Source of the DNA: Furcasterigmium furcatum
Lineage: Eukaryota; Ascomycota; Sordariomycetes; Glomerellales; Plectosphaerellaceae
NCBI GenBank assembly: GCA_001599815.1
Contig: BCIA01000008.1
Location: 496,001-560,000 of the forward strand
Length of the DNA stretch: 64,000 nucleotides
Reading direction: 5' to 3'
Shown here: positions 13,140 to 22,923 of the stretch, one piece after another
How the letters are laid out: every line of letters begins with the position of its first letter
Position numbering within the stretch: the stretch's first letter is position 1
Position numbers and translations under genes: made by a program
Notes under the pieces: generated by a model
The model's input: the letters and a program-made list of their open reading frames with translations, nothing else
Told to the model about the DNA's origin: nothing
The model's database searches: none

Positions 13140-14033
13140 CTACTTTCTCCTCTTACTCGCCTTCTTCGCCACAGCCTCCGTCCCCGCCGCGCTGCCCGTC
13201 GCGCTCGCCGAGCCCGAGGCAGCGAGGAGCGCATCCAGCACCTCGGAGCTGTACTCAGCCGCGACCTCCTCCGCCGGGGCCTTGGCCTGCGCGCCGGGCT
13301 TCACGACGCGGCGGGCGTCGAGCTTGCCGATGGCCGGGACTGACGAGGCGAGCATCTCCTGGAAGGGGACGACGACGAAGGCGCCCTGCTTGTCGAACCA
13401 GTTGGCGAAGGGGCGGGCGATCTCGATCTTCTGCGGGGCGGAGGAGGACTTGGGCGTGAGGGTGACGGTGAGGTTGTAGGTGGGGACGTTCTTCTTGGTG
13501 GAGGAGGAGATTGAGATCTGGGAGGGGTGTTCGTCAGTATTTCTGTTCTGGTCTGGGGCGTGCAGTGGATGGGGGGACGAGGGAGGGAGGAAGGGAACGC
13601 ACCTTGTCACCGGACGGCGAGGTGCCCTCGTAGATGACGCCCTTCTCGACGAGCCATATCCACAGGGTCAGGGCGCTGTTGAGGGCGGTGTAGACGGCGA
13701 CGGCGACGGCGGTGTAGATCTTTGTGTCGTCGAAGCCGAACTTGAAGTCCCAGGCGAAGCAGGCGCCGGCCAGGGCGAGGGCGGCGTAGCCGAGGGCAAG
13801 GCGGACGTCGATGAGGGTGTGGGACTGGGTGAACTTGAGGGAGTTGAGGTAGTTGGGGATGGCGTCGTCAGAGGTGTTCTTGAGGTCTGGGAGCGGGCGT
13901 GTCAGTCTTCCGTCTGGAGGTTTGGCGATGGGATCACATGAACAGTAGCCAAGACGGCGCAAGGGGAGTAGAGGAGGGCTGGGGGGCACGAACCCGCGAG
14001 GTTGTGGACTGTTATCCTTTCCGCGGAGGACAT
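13140..14033 (-). CDS. SPC2: Signal peptidase complex subunit 2
   Basis: Non-catalytic ER-membrane subunit (SPCS2/Spc2) of the signal peptidase complex, which links the protease to the Sec61 channel. Three exons: 14033-13994, 13886-13603 and 13517-13140, giving 233 aa. The first exon encodes only 13 residues; splicing (GTTCGT donor, CCCAG acceptor) produces the family N-terminus with a LADLKNT...YLNSLKF stretch. Two transmembrane helices lie at about residues 41-60 and 70-92, separated by a very short loop, then a cytosolic domain with the WLVEKGVIYEG segment. The C-terminus is an Ala-rich and Lys/Arg-rich tail. The gene is divergent from the alpha/beta hydrolase gene at 14580. EMC3, another ER membrane-protein biogenesis factor, lies about 4 kb away. 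Confidence 0.9.
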
Positions 14034-14579
14034 GATTGCTGTAGGGAGGTCCCGGCGGGACTTGAGCTTGCCGAAGTGTGTTGGGTTGTGGGAATGGGAG
14101 AATTGGCGAAGCTGTGATTGAAGCTTGAGATGGAGTCCAAAGCTCCAGCTGGCCTGAGTCGATCCAATGCGCCAGCGAAGCGTCAGGGTCTTGCTTAGTC
14201 AGCACGAACCTCACCCGATTGACAACCCCTGAGGGATGCGACCACATTGACCCAAGCTTCACCACCAAGGACCAAACTTGAAAAAGTCAGCAAGACTTTA
14301 CGGTGCCAACTGGTTCTTTTTTGCTATCTGAATCTGAGTTCACTAACAACATGTGTAAGCAATGACGACAATCGCCCATCCCCGCGGACTGGGATGAGGG
14401 TTCGGGACAAGATCGACATGATCTCACGACTTGAAGGGCGCTGGAGACAAGAGACAACGAAGACATCCTTGGCATCTCCGGACGCTTATAAAATTCCCGT
14501 AAAATAAAGACCTCAGCCTCAAGTTCGGAGTCACTTCTCATCCCCAACCATTCCTTCACCTCTGCCACCTCAGCCCAAC
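14034..14579. promoter_or_regulatory. Divergent promoter region SPC2 / alpha/beta hydrolase
   Basis: 546 bp without coding sequence. It serves SPC2 on the minus strand and the hydrolase on the plus strand. A TATA box for the hydrolase lies at 14487-14492. Confidence 0.55.
14487..14492 (+). promoter_or_regulatory. TATA box of the alpha/beta hydrolase gene
   Basis: TATAAA, 93 bp upstream of the ATG at 14580, followed by a pyrimidine-rich leader. Position and sequence fit a core promoter; transcription start not known. Confidence 0.5.
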
Positions 14580-15491
14580 ATGGCTGCATCAAACACCATC
14601 ACTCTGGATCAGAGCTTCGAGTACCAGAACGCCACACACAGCTACTCCATCAAGTGGACATCCCTCGGCGACCCCAGCTCACCCCCCGTCGTCTTCATCC
14701 ACGGCACGCCCTGGTCCTCCCGCGTCTGGGCGCCCCTCGCCACCGCCCTCTCGCGGCAGTTCCACGTCTACCTCTCAGACAACCCCGGCTTCGGCGACTC
14801 TCCCCTCGAACAGCCCCTCCCGGGAACCTCCCCGACCTTCACCAGCAGGGTATCAGAGCTCGACGCCGACCTCGCCCGGCAGTCCGAGGCCTTCGCCGCC
14901 CTCTTCAAGTCCTGGGAGCCATCCTGGGCCGGGCGGAACCCCCACGTCATCGCCCACGACCACGCCGGGCTCATGAGCCTGCGCGCCCACCTCCTCCACG
15001 GCTGCCATTACGCGAGCCTCTGCCTCATCGACGTCGTCGCCATCGGCCCCTTCGGGCAGGACCTCTTCAGGGCCGTGGCCGAGGACCCGCGCCACTTCGA
15101 GGCGCTGCCGGACATGGCCTTTGAGGGGATCCTGGAGAGCTACATCCGCAACGCCGCGTTCGCGGAGCTGCCGAAGGAGACCATGCAGATGCTGAAGGAG
15201 CCCTGGCTGCGGGAGGGCGGGAAAAAGGGGTTCATCCGCCAGCTGTGCCAGGCCAACTCGAGGAGCACGGACGCCGTGGAGGGGCGGTACGGCGAGGTTG
15301 GCGGGAGGTTCCCCGTCAAGATCATCTGGGGCGCGCAGGACGGATGGATACCGGTCGAGACGGCGGAGAGGCTGGGGAAGGCGCTCGGCGCGAAGGAGAT
15401 TGTCGTCATTGAGGGGGCAGGGCATCTCATCATGTACGATCAGGGGGCTCAGCTCGGGGTTGAGCTGGGGAGGTGGCTGGGTGGTCTCTGA
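14580..15491 (+). CDS. Alpha/beta hydrolase, haloalkane/haloacetate dehalogenase-like
   Basis: Single-exon gene of 303 aa with an alpha/beta hydrolase fold. Oxyanion-hole motif HGTPWSSRVW at about residues 41-50 resembles haloalkane dehalogenases. The nucleophile elbow AHDHAG places Asp127 where esterases have Ser, so the nucleophile is an aspartate as in dehalogenases and epoxide hydrolases. The acid is probably Asp254 (IIWGAQDGW) and the base His282 (GAGHLI). No signal peptide is visible, so it is probably cytosolic; the natural substrate cannot be told. It is an accessory rather than core gene, is intronless and has a TATA box 93 bp upstream. It is convergent with the M20-type gene at 15683-16981, with only 191 bp between the stop codons. 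Confidence 0.85.
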   Translation: MAASNTITLDQSFEYQNATHSYSIKWTSLGDPSSPPVVFIHGTPWSSRVWAPLATALSRQFHVYLSDNPGFGDSPLEQPLPGTSPTFTSRVSELDADLARQSEAFAALFKSWEPSWAGRNPHVIAHDHAGLMSLRAHLLHGCHYASLCLIDVVAIGPFGQDLFRAVAEDPRHFEALPDMAFEGILESYIRNAAFAELPKETMQMLKEPWLREGGKKGFIRQLCQANSRSTDAVEGRYGEVGGRFPVKIIWGAQDGWIPVETAERLGKALGAKEIVVIEGAGHLIMYDQGAQLGVELGRWLGGL

Positions 15492-15646
15492 GAAGATCGG
15501 GGCACTCCCGGCACAATTGGAACGATTCGCTTTTCATTCAAGTTTGCGAGTGTTGCCGCATCGTTCGGCTACCTGGTTTCTTCAACTCTTCAACTCGACA
15601 CCCTGCCATTTTCTCAAAGTGGCAACCTGTCTCTCGAAACCCTTGG

Positions 15647-15702
15647 CAGAAAGGTCAAGACAGAAAGGTCAAGACAGAAAGGTCAAGACAGAAAGGTCAA
15701 GA
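15647..15702. repeat. Perfect 14-bp tandem repeat, four copies, spanning a stop codon
   Basis: Four identical units CAGAAAGGTCAAGA at 15647-15660, 15661-15674, 15675-15688 and 15689-15702. The array contains the last codons and the TGA stop (15683-15685) of the minus-strand M20-like gene and extends into its 3' flank. The unit reads TCTTGACCTTTCTG on that strand, so every unit offers a TGA; because 14 is not a multiple of 3, each unit is read in a different frame. Confidence 0.95.
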
Positions 15703-16981
15703 CAGCCAATGCCATGGCATCCATGCCATTCCGAAGCGTAGGTGCAAGAGCAGGGGCGAAGAAGGGCGACGAAATCTTGGGGAGGGGGTCCTGGAGCTGC
15801 GCGCTCGGCGTGCTTCCCACGTCCCAGTATGCGTAGGGCACGTTATGGGGACCGGCGAGACCGGCAAAGTCCTCGCTCGCGTACTTTAATGGCATATCTT
15901 GGCAATACTCGCCGAGGTGGTCCTCGAACACCTGGGCTATCGGGCCAGCGATGCGAATGTCATTGACGGTCAGGGGGTCGGTGGCCGCAATGAAGGACAG
16001 AGGAGCTTCCACGCCAGCGTTCCTGCATTCCTCCTCCATGTGTCTGAGGACGAAGTCCAGGACTTGGGTGCGCCTTCCAGGCGTCGTCGTGCTGATATGA
16101 AGGGCAATGTCGCAATGGGGCATGCCGGTGGTGGAATCGACACCACAATGGAGTCTGATGCACTCAACCGGGGCGCGATCGCCTGGGCGGTCCGCGGCTT
16201 CGACGGCCCTCTTCAGACGATAGACGGCGTCTATGGCGACGTCAACGGTATTGCCCATGTACGGGTTGGCGACGTCTGGGCCCCCGCCGCCGAAGGTGCG
16301 GATCTGGACCAAGTCAGCAGACGCAAAGATTGGGCCCATGGGGCGAATCTGGATGGTGCCAGCCCTCGACGGTGCGACATGCTGGGCGAGCATGAGGTCG
16401 GGAACCGGGATCCTGTCGTAGAGCCCGTCCCTGACCATGGCCTCGGCACCGCTCATGACATTCGTCGTTCCTGCTTGGAAGACGAGGATGAGTGTGCCAG
16501 CCCAGTTCTCGGCACAGGTAATGAGGAGATGTGCGGCTGCCAGGAGCATCGCCATGTTCATGTCATGACCACATGAGTGCATGACGGGTCGGTCATGGCC
16601 GTCTTCATCATGCATCCGCTTCTCGCTCTTGTATTCCAAGTCCGTCTGTTCCATGTTGTCGGCGGCATCCAGCTCAGCTCGGAGAAGAACTGTCTTGCCA
16701 TGACCGTTTTGGTAGACTGCGGCAATTCCGTGGCCGCCTATTCCCTGGTGGACAAAGAAGTTGAGTCTCTCCAGGTGCTCGGTGACTAGTAAAGCTGTAT
16801 TGTGTTCGAATCCCGGGAGCTCGGGGTTCTTGTGGACTTCTCGGTAGAACTCGTTGTACTCCTCCAGGTTAGGTCGGTTTTGTTCGAGGATCGTCCGCAG
16901 AGCCTCAATGTCCGGCACGTCGATGTCGTAATCCTCATCGGAATCCATCTCAGGGGCAAGGCCTGATGCTGTCGGCATCAC
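15683..16981 (-). CDS. M20D-family amidohydrolase-like protein lacking catalytic residues
   Basis: A 432-aa single-exon protein with the architecture of M20D peptidases (hippurate/indole-acetyl-amino-acid hydrolases). Family landmarks are visible: HKNPELPG (50-57), RAELDA (101-106), MHSCGHD (134-140), a helical lid region, and QHVAPSRAG (200-208). Key residues are altered. The usual QPAEE catalytic and metal-binding Glu pair reads QAGTT (169-173); the usual GRGGH(G/S) of the dimerisation domain reads GGGGPD (231-236); the C-terminal NHSP His ligand reads ISSP (403-406); and the residue after CGHDM is Asn where His is usual. The frame is intact, so this looks like a pseudoenzyme or a repurposed hydrolase, not a broken gene. 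The last codons and stop lie in a 14-bp tandem repeat. Confidence 0.82.
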   Translation of the reverse strand: MMPTASGLAPEMDSDEDYDIDVPDIEALRTILEQNRPNLEEYNEFYREVHKNPELPGFEHNTALLVTEHLERLNFFVHQGIGGHGIAAVYQNGHGKTVLLRAELDAADNMEQTDLEYKSEKRMHDEDGHDRPVMHSCGHDMNMAMLLAAAHLLITCAENWAGTLILVFQAGTTNVMSGAEAMVRDGLYDRIPVPDLMLAQHVAPSRAGTIQIRPMGPIFASADLVQIRTFGGGGPDVANPYMGNTVDVAIDAVYRLKRAVEAADRPGDRAPVECIRLHCGVDSTTGMPHCDIALHISTTTPGRRTQVLDFVLRHMEEECRNAGVEAPLSFIAATDPLTVNDIRIAGPIAQVFEDHLGEYCQDMPLKYASEDFAGLAGPHNVPYAYWDVGSTPSAQLQDPLPKISSPFFAPALAPTLRNGMDAMALAVLTFLS

Positions 16982-17825
16982 GCTGAATCGTGTCGAATGT
17001 ATGAATGTATGTGCACTGACTAGTAGTACTGGCTGATTCTTGGTAGTATAAGTACGTGATGTAAGTGTTGTGGCAGATCATGGAGACGAGGGACGGATGA
17101 CAGGAGAAGCGTCCGTTGCCCGAGATGGTGCCCCAGAAGACGCCAAATGGATGCAACTTTCCGTAGTACCTACCTGTACCTACCCGGTATCTTCTGGGCT
17201 CTGCTTGCCCAGAATTGTGCTTCCTTCTGGCAAGTTCTGTCTACCTTTGCCCATATGGGAGGTCGTGCTTACTTCAAGCAAGCGCCAGGAGGTCCGGCAT
17301 CCGGGTCGAAGGGAATCCCGCCTTGATGATGACTAGCCAGGCGGCTGCAAGGAATTCAGGGAAGACGTGAAAGTTTCAGTTTCATCATTCGTTCAAAGGC
17401 ACAGCTGCTAGGTAGCCGAAGTGGCAGTCATTCTTACCGTGGTCATAAGCAAGCGCCATCGCCATAGGCTTCAAGCGGAAAGAGAGATCACGGCCTGGCC
17501 AATGAAACCCGAAACTTTCAGGTTGTCTGCAGACAACTCGACGTACTTCTCCCCATGGCCATCGTCTTTTCGGACTCCTGCTTATATTAGACAGTCCAAT
17601 CTTGCAGCAGATGGCCGATGCATTCGACTCGAGGTCAGCTGTAAATGAAGAGATCTTGTGTGCTCTCTCGCGTATGACGACGCGGGAAATCCTTGGCACT
17701 CAGAATATGTTGCACTTTGAACCGTCTCTCCAAGCAGACGACGGTGAAGGCCGCCAGGTGATCCACTGCCCGTCGAGCACCCCGCCAACGGCCCCGACGC
17801 GACGCGCCCTCGGCCTCGCCACGAT

Positions 17826-17864
17826 CCCCTATAGCACCGCGTTTTCCGGCATATGGTATAGGGG
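17826..17864. repeat. Inverted repeat (potential hairpin)
   Basis: The arms CCCCTATA (17826-17833) and TATAGGGG (17857-17864) are perfect reverse complements separated by 23 bp. They lie directly 5' of the tRNA-like element at about 17870-17965. Function unknown. Confidence 0.6.
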
Positions 17865-17869
17865 TCCGG

Positions 17870-17965
17870 CGCCGGTGGCCAAGGGGTAAACATCTCAGAT
17901 TAGTAGCCCAACTGAGCTTTCACGGCGCGGGATCGGTGTGGGTTCGAATCCCATGGTTACAGTGA
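17870..17965 (+). other. tRNA-like element with A and B boxes, probably degenerate
   Basis: The sequence carries an A-box-like TGGCCAAGGGG (17876-17886) and an intact B box in GGGTTCGAATCCC (17940-17952) that forms a T-arm stem with the flanking bases. A CTCAG/CTGAG pair (17894-17898 and 17911-17915) could be an anticodon stem. I could not pair the acceptor arms or the D stem, and the anticodon loop would be 12 nt long. It is best read as a tRNA pseudogene or other Pol III promoter remnant; a bona fide intron-bearing tRNA is possible but unlikely. Confidence 0.35.
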
Positions 17966-18351
17966 CTACCCCCGATTTTCGAGCAAAACAAAGACTCGGA
18001 GATCGCGGGGGAACACTTTTGCTGATTGTATCTCTGGAATTTTTTTCTTATTTTCCCCCTTTTTTCTATACGTGGGCTGGAGAAACGCAACGTCGATAAC
18101 TACTCACTGGGGTGATGCTTGATGGTGATACTCAGTGGTGTTTTTGGTGTTGAAACTCGAGTGAGTCCCGTTGAAGATGCCCCACAACAAACGGTTCGCT
18201 GACTCAGCAACTCATCCCAGCTCCAAGCTCCAATTCCAGCATTCGTCAACGTCGCATCTTCAATCCGCATCATCATCACCACCATCGCCGCCAACTCCGG
18301 ACTACCGCCCGCTGTACATACGCCCTGTCCACCACACACAGCACCTTCAAG

Positions 18352-19313
18352 ATGGCTCGGCTACCGGACCAGCAGATCCATCGGGATCCCCAGCTCTTGT
18401 ACGCCCTCCCCCCTGCCGATTGTCCCGCACACTCGATCGATCTCCTCCCCGGCTGACCCCGACCTCTCTAGCTACTGGATCCTCGTCCCCATCACCATTG
18501 TCATGATCCTGACGGGCATCCTGCGACACTATGTGACGGTCCTCCTCGCCACGACCCCCAAGGCCCTCGAGCGCGCCGCCCTCCGCGAGCAGCGCGCCAT
18601 GGTCCACGGCCAGGCCGTCCGCAACCACCACCACGTCCTCTCCAAAAAGTCCTTCGAATCCCGCCGCGAGTACCTCATCTCCTCCTACGAGTCCGGCGCG
18701 TTCCTCAAGAACCCAGAGGGCAAGGGCCAGCCCCCCGCCAACCCCCTCTCCGACCCCAACGCCATGGACGGCATGATGGGCATGATGAAGAACAACATGG
18801 CCATGATCATCCCCAACACCCTCATCATGAGCTGGATCAACGCTTTCTTCAGCGGATACGTCATCAGTGCGTGCCTCCCTTCTTGACCCTGGACCCATGC
18901 TGACCCCTCCCAGTGAAACTGCCCTTCCCCATCACCCTCAAGTTCAAGAGCATGCTCCAGGCCGGCGTCATGACCAAGGAGCTCGACCCCCGCTGGATGT
19001 CCAGCATCAGCTGGTACTTCCTCTGCATCTTCGGCCTGCGCTCCGTCTTCGTCTTCCTCCTCGGAAGCGACAACGGTAAGTTCACCTCCTCACAGACATC
19101 ACATCGCAGGGTCCCCACTGACACCGCGCAGCCGCCGACCAAATGTCCCAGCAGATGGGCCAGATGGGCCCCCAGGCGGGGCCTGCCATGTTCGGCCCCG
19201 GACAGGACCCCGACAAGCAGTTCCAGGGCGAGGCGGAGAACATCGCCGTCGTCGATCATTATTCCGTCCTCGATGACGTTGAGCAGAGGCTGCTCGAGGG
19301 TATCAGGGCGTAA
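18352..19313 (+). CDS. EMC3: ER membrane protein complex subunit 3
   Basis: Core membrane subunit of the EMC insertase (Oxa1/YidC/Get1 superfamily), which inserts tail-anchored and multipass proteins into the ER. Four exons: 18352-18398, 18472-18866, 18914-19075 and 19132-19313; phases 2, 1 and 1 agree and give 261 aa, the usual fungal size. Transmembrane segments lie at about residues 16-33, 123-146 and 178-197. Between the first two is the long basic, helical cytosolic region typical of EMC3 (ALERAALREQRA...SFESRREYL). A Met-rich NAMDGMMGMMKNNMAMIIPN segment precedes TM2. The C-terminal tail is Gln/Met-rich and ends in a short acidic helix. It is convergent with RPC25, with 187 bp between stop codons. 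Confidence 0.94.
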
Positions 19314-19500
19314 AAAAGTACATCCGGGGCGGGAGGCAGCGCGATCTCGAGTTCCCATCTCGAGACCCATCTCTCGCCCGCCCGACAACGCAAGTGAAAA
19401 AAGAGGAAAATACGAAAAATTCAACCAGTGTCCTGTTGCGCCTGTTCCTTTTGATGCATGCCTTTTTTCCCGTAGCCTTCGTGGGTTCATTGAGCGCCGC

Positions 19501-20307
19501 TTACTCCTCCATCGCGCCCTCCTCGCCCTCCTCGCCGCCCACGGCGTCGTCCCACCAGATGCACACGCCCAGGCCCGCGTTGGCCATGGACCCCTTGATC
19601 CTGTAGGGCGTCGGCAGCGCCTCCTCCTCGGACTGGCTCGGGCCCGCGGGCGTCTGGTCGTGCCACTCCTCGTCGATGACCTGGAAGCGCACCATCTCGT
19701 TGTCGTCGTAGAAGAGGCGCGTCTCCTCGTCGCAGTTCCAGATCCAGAGGTGATCGGTGTGGCTGTACTCGGAGCCCTCGGGGAGCTCGTCGAAGGGGAT
19801 GAAGATGTCGTCGAAGAAGTCGGTCCTCACTAGGACGGGTGGTCAGTCAGCATTTGCCTCCGTCTGGGGAGCGTGGATTGGTGGGGGACGGGACGTACGG
19901 TTGATGCCCGCCGGCGTGGAGCTTCGGATGCGCCCGAGCATGACCTCGCCCTTGAAGGGGCGGAAGACGAGGAGGCGGAACTCGACTGCTTCGCGTCAGC
20001 ATTTACCCTTGTCTCTGATTCTCTGGCCGGCACCCACCATTGACGTTGACCAAGCCCGTGCCGTGCCCTATGAGACCCTCCGACGTCCAGTGCAGGTCGT
20101 AGAGGCCGATGCAGAGTCCGATCTTCTGGATGACCTTGTTCGCGTACTTGTTGTTGATGTTGTCCTCGATGGCCACGACGCTCTTCTTTCTAAAATCGTC
20201 GGGCGCGATCTGTACGAGATCTGCGACTTTGGTCTTGGGTCGAGTCAGTTTGGGGCCGCAGAGAGGTCGGCAGAGAGGGGGGAGGGGGAGCATACGAGGA
20301 TAAACAT
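19501..20307 (-). CDS. RPC25: DNA-directed RNA polymerase III subunit Rpc25 (RPC8)
   Basis: RPB7-like stalk subunit of RNA polymerase III, needed for initiation at tRNA and 5S genes. Four exons: 20307-20296, 20233-20038, 19985-19899 and 19829-19501; phases agree and give 207 aa (yeast 212). The first coding exon is only 12 nt (Met-Phe-Ile-Leu). Residues 1-80 form the N-terminal RNP-like domain with the KVIQKIGLCIGLYD and EGLIGHGTG segments. The exon 3-4 region carries the linker and OB-fold (FRPFKGEVMLG, then FFDDIFIPFDELP). The C-terminus ends in a Glu/Gly-rich tail. The gene is convergent with EMC3. Confidence 0.93.
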
Positions 20308-21066
20308 TGTTGCGCAGTCTACGGCATTGCAAGAGAGAAGAAAGAGCCGGGGAGCGCGGGGCTTTGGGGCGGTGGGAGGGAGGTGGACGTGGATGTGCCC
20401 CGCGTGCTTTGCGCCGGATGAGTCGTCGTGGATGCCGGCCTACTGAAGCTTGAAAGCGCCCGGCGTTCGAGAAATTCCCAATTGACGGGCGGCAGAATCA
20501 GGACCCCACTTCGACCGCCTTTCTGTTTTGGGTCACCACCAAACATTGGACTGGGCCCCTGAATCCTGCCCCCCTTTTCACCATGACAGGTCGGCGCAAA
20601 AGGAGAACGACCGCCACCAAAGCCCATGGGATCCCGATCACTTGTTATGCCCAACTGTAGCAAGACGTGCTATGCATCGTCGAAGAAGCCCTGAGAAGAA
20701 GGAGGAGACGGAAGTTGAAGGGCTTCTCCCGGCTTCACTGGGGAATTTCAGTGACTTCTCAGTTCGCAGACCAGGTGATAGATGGTTCGGACGACGTTGT
20801 AGTTGAACGGCTTGGTGTGGAATAACTCTCCATCCGACATGGAGACTTCAATCGGGGCCGAGTGGAGCACGCCAGACCATCGCCAGCAACTTGCGCCGGA
20901 CCGTGTCCGGCTTCAGGACCCACCCTAGATCGGAACTCGCTGGGATGGCCGAGGGTTGATACGGATGCAAGGTGAAACAACCTCCATTATGACTCCGCTG
21001 CATCTCAAGGAAGTCTATCTACGTGGGAACCCGGTGCATTGATGGGACGCCCCAGACTTACCGTAC
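20308..21066. other. Intergenic region, possible upstream part of the WD-repeat relic
   Basis: It contains the RPC25 promoter. From about 20757 to 20830 a plus-strand frame resembles the linker of NACHT/WD proteins (FADQVIDGSDDVVVERLG) but then hits a stop, so it may be the decayed upstream part of the relic that follows. Confidence 0.4.
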
Positions 21067-21729
21067 ATGACGAATACCGACTCGGACCACTGCAAAATCA
21101 GGATTTGGGATACCGAAACAGCTACCTGCACGCTGGTTCTCGAGACTGAAGCCTACAAGATCACCTCATTGGAGTTTTCGTCGCCGGACACTTGGCAAAT
21201 GGCCTCGGTACGCAAGAAGGGCGTCATCGCGTTCTGGGATCTGGCAACAGGCGTTTGCATACAGAGACTGGAGAGTCACAACTGCACAGTGAATTCGGTC
21301 GTCTTCTTGGCGGATGATCAACTCGTGGCTGCAGGAGGTGACGACGATAGCCTCTTAGTCTGGGTGCGAGAAACAAGGGAAGTGATACAGAGACTCGACA
21401 TCGGACGCGCGGCAACTCGGCTGGCGATCAGCAACGAACGCAACGCACCCGACCCCTTTTCAGCGTCGAAGGCTTCCCTCCGAGGAGAGATGACGGCAAA
21501 GACATTAACTCGATATCAAGGCTATTCAGTCACTCGTAATGGAACCTGGATCGCCCATCAGGGGAAAGGGTTGCTCCAACTGCCTGATGAGTACCAGTCG
21601 CAGGGGGGAATTGTTTGTGGATCTACCATGGCTGTTTGGAACCAATCGGGGCATATGCTCTTCATAGTACCTACATCAGTGCTGTATTTTTTGGTGAGTT
21701 TTACTACTGATAACATGGCGTCAACATGA
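21067..21729 (+). pseudogene. C-terminal WD40 fragment of a fungal NLR (STAND)-type gene
   Basis: An open frame of 220 codons with degenerate WD repeats: KIRIWDTETATC, GVIAFWDLATGVC, SLLVWVRETREV. It is followed by the domain that closes many fungal NACHT-WD proteins (TWIAHQGKGLLQLPDEY and GSTMAVWNQSGHMLFI). No NACHT (Walker) domain and no N-terminal effector domain lie upstream in frame. Intact relatives are usually around or above 1000 residues, so this is a 5'-truncated relic. Such genes belong to fungal heterokaryon-incompatibility and self-recognition repertoires, which turn over quickly. It could still be expressed as a small WD protein, but I think this less likely. Confidence 0.55.
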
Positions 21730-22923
21730 TGTTGGCCTGAGGTTACGTTTTCCCTGAGGTACATATAACTCCCCATTACAGTCATTACCAGTGCTGGGTC
21801 GGTAGCACCATGTTAACTACCTGTTGGCACTGGTTTCAAAGCACTGTTAACATCCTGGACACACCTGGCAGGTACACTTCTCAGATGATAATCAGGATAT
21901 TCTCAGCGAGAAATTTGCCTGGGGCTCAGTCAGGGCGCGGCTTAGGGAGGCCAGCTGAGGTGTTCTCTTTTCCTATGGGAGGAGGATCAGGGTAGACACT
22001 ATCTACTCAACAGTCCTGATGATATCATTATCTCGATCAAGGCCCAGTCAACAACGCCCTGAAACCTGTTAGGTCTTCAAGAGTGTTTCTCCTCAGTGAC
22101 GGAGGTTGGAAGGAGCAGATGGAAGATCCCTATCATGAGGATGGTGACCCAAACTGAAGTATGGACATGGTATGGGGTACACCGTATCGTTCCCTCGCCC
22201 GAAGCAGGAGTTTTGGACCGGCGACCCTGTTCCTTGAAGAGTTCAAGAGTCAAAGTTGAGCTCTAAGAGAAATGGCATTATGGTAAGACTCTCGACAACC
22301 GGGATGGATATATTGCCGTCTTCCCTGTCTCCCCAGACCACTGGTTGCCTACCAGGTCCAGTTAGACAACTTACACTGCACCTACTATGACGCCTGACCT
22401 ATTTATTCTATGGGAATTGTAACCATCGCCGTCAATCTGCTGTCAATGACAGGCCGTGTCACGTGGTTTTTCATACATCGGGTCTAGCGGCTCGCTTAAC
22501 CGGTAACTCACCCCGGTACTGGCTTACATGTTGGCGTTATCCTTACCTTATCGGCCGTGTCCGTGCGGGCTGTTGAAACTCGGCGTAGCTTGACCTCGAG
22601 GAACTTGACCTTCCTTCCTCCAACCGTTCACCTCTTCTTCTGAATTCACCAATGCTCCCTCAATCTCGGTGCCACCATCAGCGCCCCTGAGCTTCCATCG
22701 TTTGCGGTGTCAGAGCAAGCTCTTTGGCCTTCTTAGAGGTCGTCGCACGTTTCCCGTTCGGTCACTTTCCCTTCTCTTCCCTTCAACAAGTCGAACATTC
22801 TGGGCTCCAAAACAGATCCCAAAGTCCGGATCGCCTTGAACAGCTTCAACACACCCTCGATTTCCGTCATCCCTTTACCGACATCTTCCCATACACACTC
22901 TCTCAATACTCAGCGACGCAATC
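21730..22923. other. AT-richer intergenic patch downstream of the WD relic
   Basis: No gene seen. Base composition from about 21730 to 22560 is visibly more AT-rich than the surrounding genes, consistent with decayed repeat or pseudogene DNA. The last 300 bp form the leader of the NUFIP-like gene. I could not define transposon ends. Confidence 0.45.

Larger units (their letters stand above)
16982..18351. other. Intergenic region upstream of the M20-like gene and EMC3
   Basis: 1.37 kb with no supported protein gene. It holds the promoters of two divergent genes. A hairpin and a tRNA-like element lie at 17826-17965; the remaining small frames look non-coding. Confidence 0.5.

Noticed and set aside
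7311..22499. Identical 16-bp string CTAGCGGCTCGCTTAA at 7311-7326 and 22484-22499
   Set aside because: About one 16-bp match is expected by chance among all position pairs of a 64-kb window, and flanking bases do not align.
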